Assembly: GCA_002470605.1 (NCBI GenBank)
Contig: DKND01000062.1
Coordinates: 1 to 6,393 of the forward strand
Direction of reading: 5' to 3'
Source: Opitutia bacterium UBA7397
GTDB taxonomy: Bacteria > Verrucomicrobiota > Verrucomicrobiia > Opitutales > UBA953
Length of the DNA: 6,393 bases
Part shown: positions 1 to 4,535 of the stretch, piece by piece
Layout: the number at the start of each line of letters is the position of its first letter
How positions within the stretch are numbered: the first letter of the stretch is position 1
Notes under the pieces: generated by a model
What the model saw: only the letters and a program-made list of their open reading frames with translations
Told to the model about the DNA's origin: nothing
Database searches by the model: none
Made by a program: the position numbers and the translations under genes

Positions 1-16
1 TAACAAAGAACTCCCC

Positions 17-724
17 ATGCCCCACTTTCGAGTTGTTTTCGCTATTATTTTAGCGGTGCTCACCACAGCCGTTGGTGCCTTTGGGCAGACTGCCAAGGGC
101 GATGAGGCTGCTGCGGTCAAAGGAGCCGGATCAAAGGCACCGGTCTCTGTAAAAGATGTCAAATTCGCCCAAACTAAGCTGGGCGGGCAAGTCTATCCCT
201 GGAATCGGATGCAGGTCGAATTGCAGGCAAACTTTAACCCCGCTAGCGCTGACCCCAAGGCTGTCGTAAATAAGCGCTATGTGGATAAAATAAAAGTAAC
301 CGTGACGCAGATTTATAAGAATGCCTCTAAAGATGCCAAAGATTGGAACTATTATCGGGCCAGCGCGACGGTTTTGACCATGGAGGTACAACAACCACGC
401 ACGGTCGTCTTTTACCTTCCCGGAGATATCGTCAAGCGCGACGTCCTGCATAAGGAACCCGACTATTATTTCGTCCAACTCGAGGTCGGGGGTAACGAAA
501 TCCCCTTGTTTGATGCCGCCGGGAAAATCACCGCTGATCATGCCCGGGCTGTGCATAAGGACATATCTAAAAAGGCGGATTTTGATAATGCCAAAGACGC
601 CGCCGACCGCGGAGTCGGAGTTTCGGCCGGAATTTTACGCCCGCAGTACCTCGTTCTTTACGCGGATACCGTCATTGTGCCTGCTTCGCCGGAGTTTATC
701 CGCGAGGATGTGCCTACCCGCTAA
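17..724 (+). CDS. Amuc_1102-like secreted pilus-locus protein
   Basis: A 235-residue protein, probably exported to the periplasm or cell surface. Residues 1-23 look like a signal peptide: one Arg at position 5, a hydrophobic core at 6-19, and plausible cleavage after Ala21 or Gly23. An Ala/Lys-rich spacer follows to about residue 45. The rest alternates short hydrophobic and polar stretches as beta-rich domains do. Recognisable blocks are YPWNRMQVEL (60-69), RYVDKIKVTV (87-96) and FYLPGDIVKRD (132-142). From memory, a FYLP-x-x-(I/V)VKRD block recurs in the verrucomicrobial Amuc_1102 family, and this gene also sits first in the set, directly before the PilM-like gene, as in Akkermansia. The mature protein has no cysteine and no further membrane segment. 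Biochemical function is unknown; a structural or accessory pilus role is inferred from context. The ATG at 17 is chosen because it gives an intact signal peptide; no Shine-Dalgarno sequence precedes it. Confidence 0.8.
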   Translation: MPHFRVVFAIILAVLTTAVGAFGQTAKGDEAAAVKGAGSKAPVSVKDVKFAQTKLGGQVYPWNRMQVELQANFNPASADPKAVVNKRYVDKIKVTVTQIYKNASKDAKDWNYYRASATVLTMEVQQPRTVVFYLPGDIVKRDVLHKEPDYYFVQLEVGGNEIPLFDAAGKITADHARAVHKDISKKADFDNAKDAADRGVGVSAGILRPQYLVLYADTVIVPASPEFIREDVPTR

Positions 725-746
725 TCAACCCATAATCCACTGACTT

Positions 747-754
747 TTGTATGA
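747..754 (+). promoter_or_regulatory. Leaderless-like start context of the PilM-PilN gene (no Shine-Dalgarno)
   Basis: The 26-base gap between the first and second genes has no AGGAGG-like stretch; just upstream of the ATG it reads TGACTTTTGT. The 8-mer TTGTATGA spanning the start recurs exactly at 4528-4535, over the start of the secretin gene, which also follows a gap of similar length (25 bases). This may be a start context that does not rely on Shine-Dalgarno pairing, or coincidence. Confidence 0.35.
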
Positions 755-2457
755 GCCAGAAGAAGGCTATTATTGTAAATCTCGCCGCGTCGCACGTCTC
801 GGTTTCACTTTTTGGGGTCCAATCTAAGGGTTTGGTGCTCGAGAAATTTTACGTTGAAGAAATCGCCCCCGGCCTGACCAATGATGATGAGTGGCTGAAC
901 ACAGCGATTGGCGCTTTGGGCAACCTTGTCACCTCTTACGGAATATCGGGACAAGTCACCGTCATCGCTCCGAGCTTCCTGCTGCTCCAGAAATCCTTGA
1001 AGGTGCCTCAGGTTGAGCGCCAACGTCAGGCCCAGATTGTCGCCTTTGAAGCCCAGAATGCCATTCCTTACCCATTAAATGAGGTGATTTGGGACAGCCA
1101 GGTGATGGCCTCCGACGGGGTTGAGGCAGAGGTCCTGCTTTTTGCGCTGCGCACCGAGATGGCGAGCAAGATTGCTAACCTCGTTTCCGCCACCGGCCTG
1201 CGACCATTGGCCGTCCAAGCCGCACCGTTGCTCGACAGCCAAGCCTTCTTACTGGCCGGCGGCTCAGCTACAGAAGAAGTGCTGATCATCAATATCGGCG
1301 CGCGCTCGACCACCCTGAGTTTCATCGGCCCAAGCGGATCCAATATCCAGACGGCCAATATCGGCGGCAATCTCCTGACCCAAGGAGTTTCAGATAATAC
1401 CGGACAGCCGTTCATGAACGCCGAAGCCATTAAGGTTGGCTATTATTCAGGCGTCATTCATTTGCCGGAGTCGGACCCGCAGGTCGCCATCCTTCAGGCG
1501 AATGCCCAAAGCTTCATCCGTCGTTTAACGCAGGACATCAATCGTCGGTTGATCAATGTCCGTCGCGGAACCGCGGGTCGTCAGCCCACCCGCATCTTGT
1601 TAACCGGACGCGGCTCGCTCGTCCCGGGCCTTTCGGAGCAGCTCTGCGAAACGTTGCGGATGCCCGTTGAGCCTTTCGATCCATCTTCAGTTTTAGCCCT
1701 CGGTGCAGAAGTCGATCCGGAGTCCATGCAGCGCGCGCGTCACCAAATTTCGGAAGTCATCGGCGAGGCCGCCCGATTGGTGCTTACGCATACGACGGGG
1801 GTTAATCTAATCCCGCGCGACATAGCGGCCCAGCTTGCCTTTGATGGTCGTAAGCCAGGTTTATTGGTCGCTGCGCTTCTGATGGCCTTGATACCTTGGC
1901 CGATTTGGTGGGCTTTCGATCAGGCTGCGGATACTAACCGCGAACTCTCCGCCAAATTGGTAAAACGCAAAATAGAATTGAGCGGGCATCAGGCTGCGAT
2001 CGAAGAAACCCGAAAAAAGGCTACGGAAGTTTTTGCGATCAACAAAAAATTAGAAGACGTGGTGCTTAGTCGGCCTAATTGGCCTGCCTTCCTGTCCGAC
2101 CTCCAGTCTCGCGTCTCCAGCTGTAAGAATACGTGGATCGAAGAACTTGAGGTGAAGCGCATCTTGCCACCGGCTGTCGCGCCCGTCGAACCCCCTCCGC
2201 TTGGGGCCGTCGTGGTTCCGCCCGTCGAAGTAACCAAAATCGTCCTTACGGCCCGTTTCCTTTTGCCTGAAATCGCGCCCGGCTCGAATTTCTCGAAGAG
2301 GCCTTATTCCGCCCGCGAGCAAGAATTACTCGCGATCCTGCGTAAGTCTCCTTTCGTCGCGGAAATCCCCGACGCCGACATCAAGCAGAATTTCAATCCG
2401 GCTAACTCTCCTAAGATCACCTTAACTTTGGTCATCCGTAAGGACACGGCTCTCTAA
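751..2457 (+). CDS. pilM: PilM-PilN fusion protein, Amuc_1101-like
   Basis: A 568-residue inner-membrane protein combining two alignment-complex parts. Residues 1 to about 325 read as the actin-fold PilM domain: phosphate-1-like strand-turn at 7-14 (IIVNLAAS), phosphate-2-like INIGARSTT at 180-188 followed by NIGGNLLTQ, and an adenosine-type loop LLTGRGSLVPGL at 283-294. Residues 350-355 (GVNLIP) match the INLLP-type motif at the N-terminus of PilN, which in known systems docks onto PilM. A membrane segment follows at 369-389, then a helical, probably coiled-coil stretch (391-440) and a PilN-like periplasmic domain from about 443, interrupted by a Pro/Val-rich loop at 473-492. Canonical PilM is near 350 residues and PilN near 200, so the length fits a fusion. 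Compared with canonical PilM, Asp is Asn at positions 10 and 181, and the GGG loop is GRG. It starts 26 bases after the first gene and ends one base before the next. A GspL-type protein of type II secretion is the main alternative, but the motifs fit PilM better. Confidence 0.88.
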   Translation: MSQKKAIIVNLAASHVSVSLFGVQSKGLVLEKFYVEEIAPGLTNDDEWLNTAIGALGNLVTSYGISGQVTVIAPSFLLLQKSLKVPQVERQRQAQIVAFEAQNAIPYPLNEVIWDSQVMASDGVEAEVLLFALRTEMASKIANLVSATGLRPLAVQAAPLLDSQAFLLAGGSATEEVLIINIGARSTTLSFIGPSGSNIQTANIGGNLLTQGVSDNTGQPFMNAEAIKVGYYSGVIHLPESDPQVAILQANAQSFIRRLTQDINRRLINVRRGTAGRQPTRILLTGRGSLVPGLSEQLCETLRMPVEPFDPSSVLALGAEVDPESMQRARHQISEVIGEAARLVLTHTTGVNLIPRDIAAQLAFDGRKPGLLVAALLMALIPWPIWWAFDQAADTNRELSAKLVKRKIELSGHQAAIEETRKKATEVFAINKKLEDVVLSRPNWPAFLSDLQSRVSSCKNTWIEELEVKRILPPAVAPVEPPPLGAVVVPPVEVTKIVLTARFLLPEIAPGSNFSKRPYSAREQELLAILRKSPFVAEIPDADIKQNFNPANSPKITLTLVIRKDTAL

Positions 2458-2458
2458 G

Positions 2459-3553
2459 ATGGATAATTTCAAGAAAAACAAACTCTTTTACGTCGGACTC
2501 TCCCTTGTTGGGGTGGTCTTCCTCGCCGGAATATACTTCTCCGTTGTTTCCGTGCTCGACCAGCGCAAGACGACCTTGGCCTTGGAAAAGGTCAAGAAAG
2601 AGACCGCGGCGCTTTTGGCCGGACACGTCTTTGCGCATGATGATCGGGCGATTTCCCTGACGGATGATAACGTCAAGAATGCGGCCAAGGACTTGGCGGA
2701 ATTGAACGAACAATTGACGGCCTTGCGTATCAGCATCGCGAGTAATCCGGAGCTGATCATCCGCGGCAAACAATCCACTAACTCCAATGAGTTAAACGCG
2801 ACGCTGAAGCAGTCGGTTGACGAATGGAAGAAGCTGGCGGTCGACCACGACGTAAAGATTTTACCGAACGATCAGTGCGACTTCGGGTTCCGACGCTATA
2901 TCCGTAATCCTGGCACCTCGCCCAAGCGGGAATTCCAGCGGGTAGACCAGCAGCGGATGATCATCGATTTCCTTTATCGCCAGTTAGTCGAATCTCGTCC
3001 CGTCGGGGCTCCCTTGCTCTTGCTCTCGGTTGACCGTGAGCCGGTAGAAACCTTCGTCTTGATTCCCGAAGGCAAACCGGGTGCCGGTACTTATGGTCCC
3101 GAGAATGAAAGCAGCCGTAATGAGAACGACGAATTTTCCCCGACCCGCACCTTTGACCGCATGGGCTTGGTCGAGACCCTGTCCTTCCGGTTGCGCTTTG
3201 CGGGAACGACTCCCACGCTGCGTACTTTTGTTAATAAGGTAAGAAATTCCGGCCGGGCCTTCGCCATTACCTCTGTGGAGGTGAGACTTCCCGCCCCAGA
3301 AATCACCAAGGCCATCGGCATCATCGCGGCGCCTGGAGCCCCCGCTGCTCCGGCCGTGATTAGTCTACCGAATTTCTTCGGCGCCGAAGATACGGCGGCC
3401 AGCGCGAGCAAAGCCCGCACTTCCGGCTCCACGCCCAAGGATGTACGTACGCTCGTCTTCAAAGAAACGCCCTCTGAATTCATCGTTCAAATCGACTACC
3501 TTAGCATCCCTGAGGAAAAGCCGGCAGCCCCCGAAGGCGAAGCCAAGAAATAA
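2459..3553 (+). CDS. PilO-type bitopic protein, Amuc_1100-like
   Basis: A 364-residue protein with a short basic cytoplasmic tail (KKNK at 5-8), one membrane segment at 9-33 and a large periplasmic part. Helical, Lys/Glu/Leu-rich stretches at 35-55 and 70-95 suggest a coiled coil. Two alpha/beta regions follow. The second contains LRFAGTTPTLRTFVNKV (245-261), which resembles the PilO strand-helix pattern in which a hydrophobic strand leads into a helix with F at its centre. An acidic, polar linker (203-230) separates the two, and an Ala/Pro-rich loop (290-300, continuing polar to about 330) precedes the final strands. Akkermansia Amuc_1100 (317 residues, as I recall it) has the same order: membrane segment, coiled coil, acidic linker, Ala/Pro loop, last strand, charged tail. 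The start codon is one base after the preceding stop (TAAGATG), implying translational coupling. Likely role: partner of the PilN-like part in the periplasmic alignment complex. Amuc_1100 is known as a TLR2-active surface protein; whether this homologue shares that cannot be read from sequence. Confidence 0.83.
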   Translation: MDNFKKNKLFYVGLSLVGVVFLAGIYFSVVSVLDQRKTTLALEKVKKETAALLAGHVFAHDDRAISLTDDNVKNAAKDLAELNEQLTALRISIASNPELIIRGKQSTNSNELNATLKQSVDEWKKLAVDHDVKILPNDQCDFGFRRYIRNPGTSPKREFQRVDQQRMIIDFLYRQLVESRPVGAPLLLLSVDREPVETFVLIPEGKPGAGTYGPENESSRNENDEFSPTRTFDRMGLVETLSFRLRFAGTTPTLRTFVNKVRNSGRAFAITSVEVRLPAPEITKAIGIIAAPGAPAAPAVISLPNFFGAEDTAASASKARTSGSTPKDVRTLVFKETPSEFIVQIDYLSIPEEKPAAPEGEAKK

Positions 3554-3564
3554 GCCTACCATCC

Positions 3565-4506
3565 ATGAACACTCCGCGTAAGGATCTCATTTTTATTATC
3601 TCGGCGGGCGTCCTCCTGGCCTTGGCCTTGGCGGTTGCTTGCCTCCTTGATGGAGTCACTCCCGAATTTAACCCAAAGTGGATCAAGCCAATCGTCCTGG
3701 ATGAACCTGCCTCGCAAGCCGAAATCCCTCAGCTTTTAGCGCTCCCTAAGGGCATCGAATATCCGGCTACGCCGCGGGCATCATTGGTCGACAATATTAA
3801 GGATTGGTTAAGCCCGGAGGAAAATGAGGACAATTGGGATTATGATTTGTTTACGACGATCGATGTGGTCTGGGATCCGGCTACGAAAGATTATGTTCCG
3901 AGCCGCCGTAAGATCGAGCCTTTGCCTCCGTTCGGAATTGCCTTGGTAAATGCCGAACATCCGAAATACCCTTATGTCCTTAGGTCAACGATGGCCGGAC
4001 GAACGGGGAAGGAAGAGGATCGCGAGTTTTCCATCGAAAATATTGTCACTAAGCAATACTTCGACCGCTGTAAGATTAAGAAGCCACTCGATGCGGCGGT
4101 GCCAATCACGCCACTATCTTATAAATCGGTAAAGGAAAAGGACGCGGAGGGCTTCACGACGACCCGAAATGTTCTACGCCTTGATGATAAACAACTTGGG
4201 CAGGTGGTTGAAATCGACGACATTAAGCCGTTAGAATTTCCGAATAAAACCGACCTGTATCTGGCTTCAACTTCCGATCCGGCCGATACTTGGGTGCTGC
4301 ATGCCGTTGGGGATAAGTTCACCTATAAAGGGGCGCTCTACGTGGTCAAAGGCATTGACTTGGATGGCAAGTCGGTGACCGTTGATAAGACCTTTACCCC
4401 GAACCCCAAGAAGGGGAAAAAGACATTTACGGAGGCTCTGACCGTCGCGGCCCCTTTGCCGGTAGCCAAACCCAATTCCACTGAAAAAACCCCGCTCAAA
4501 AAATAA
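3565..4506 (+). CDS. Amuc_1099-like membrane-anchored protein in PilP position
   Basis: A 313-residue protein with N-terminal Arg5-Lys6, a hydrophobic segment at 8-25 and a Cys at 26, giving either a single membrane anchor or a lipoprotein signal (L22-A-V-A-C26). The rest is predicted periplasmic. A Pro-rich, acidic region (about 40-110) leads to PPFGIALVNAEHPKYPYVLR (121-140), read as the start of a beta domain. Near the C-terminus, GDKFTYKGALYVVKGIDLDG (249-268) followed by KSVTVD has the look of the short beta repeats in PilP and the homology region of GspC, where a G-x-x-hydrophobic strand is followed by an 'Y.V..I....V.V' strand pair. The tail is Lys/Pro-rich. It lies between the PilO-like gene (11 bases upstream) and the secretin (25 bases downstream), exactly where pilP sits in pilMNOPQ operons. 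I infer a linking role between inner-membrane complex and secretin; sequence similarity to PilP itself is weak, so the family call rests largely on gene order. Confidence 0.72.
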   Translation: MNTPRKDLIFIISAGVLLALALAVACLLDGVTPEFNPKWIKPIVLDEPASQAEIPQLLALPKGIEYPATPRASLVDNIKDWLSPEENEDNWDYDLFTTIDVVWDPATKDYVPSRRKIEPLPPFGIALVNAEHPKYPYVLRSTMAGRTGKEEDREFSIENIVTKQYFDRCKIKKPLDAAVPITPLSYKSVKEKDAEGFTTTRNVLRLDDKQLGQVVEIDDIKPLEFPNKTDLYLASTSDPADTWVLHAVGDKFTYKGALYVVKGIDLDGKSVTVDKTFTPNPKKGKKTFTEALTVAAPLPVAKPNSTEKTPLKK

Positions 4507-4527
4507 ACCCCTTTCCCAAGCCAAGAA

Positions 4528-4535
4528 TTGTATGA
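4528..4535 (+). promoter_or_regulatory. Start context of the secretin gene, matching 747-754
   Basis: TTGTATGA overlaps the start codon at 4532. The upstream gap (4507-4531) is pyrimidine-rich then A/G-mixed and contains no purine-rich Shine-Dalgarno match at the usual 5-10 base spacing. The start is supported instead by the signal peptide that begins directly at this ATG. Confidence 0.35.

Noticed and set aside
131..556. 141-codon minus-strand frame inside the first gene
   Set aside because: Antisense to a gene with a signal peptide and family-like motifs; no domain or start signal supports it.
510..743. 77-codon plus-strand frame overlapping the end of the first gene
   Set aside because: Out-of-frame shadow of the first gene with an unstructured, Arg/Pro/Ser-rich translation.
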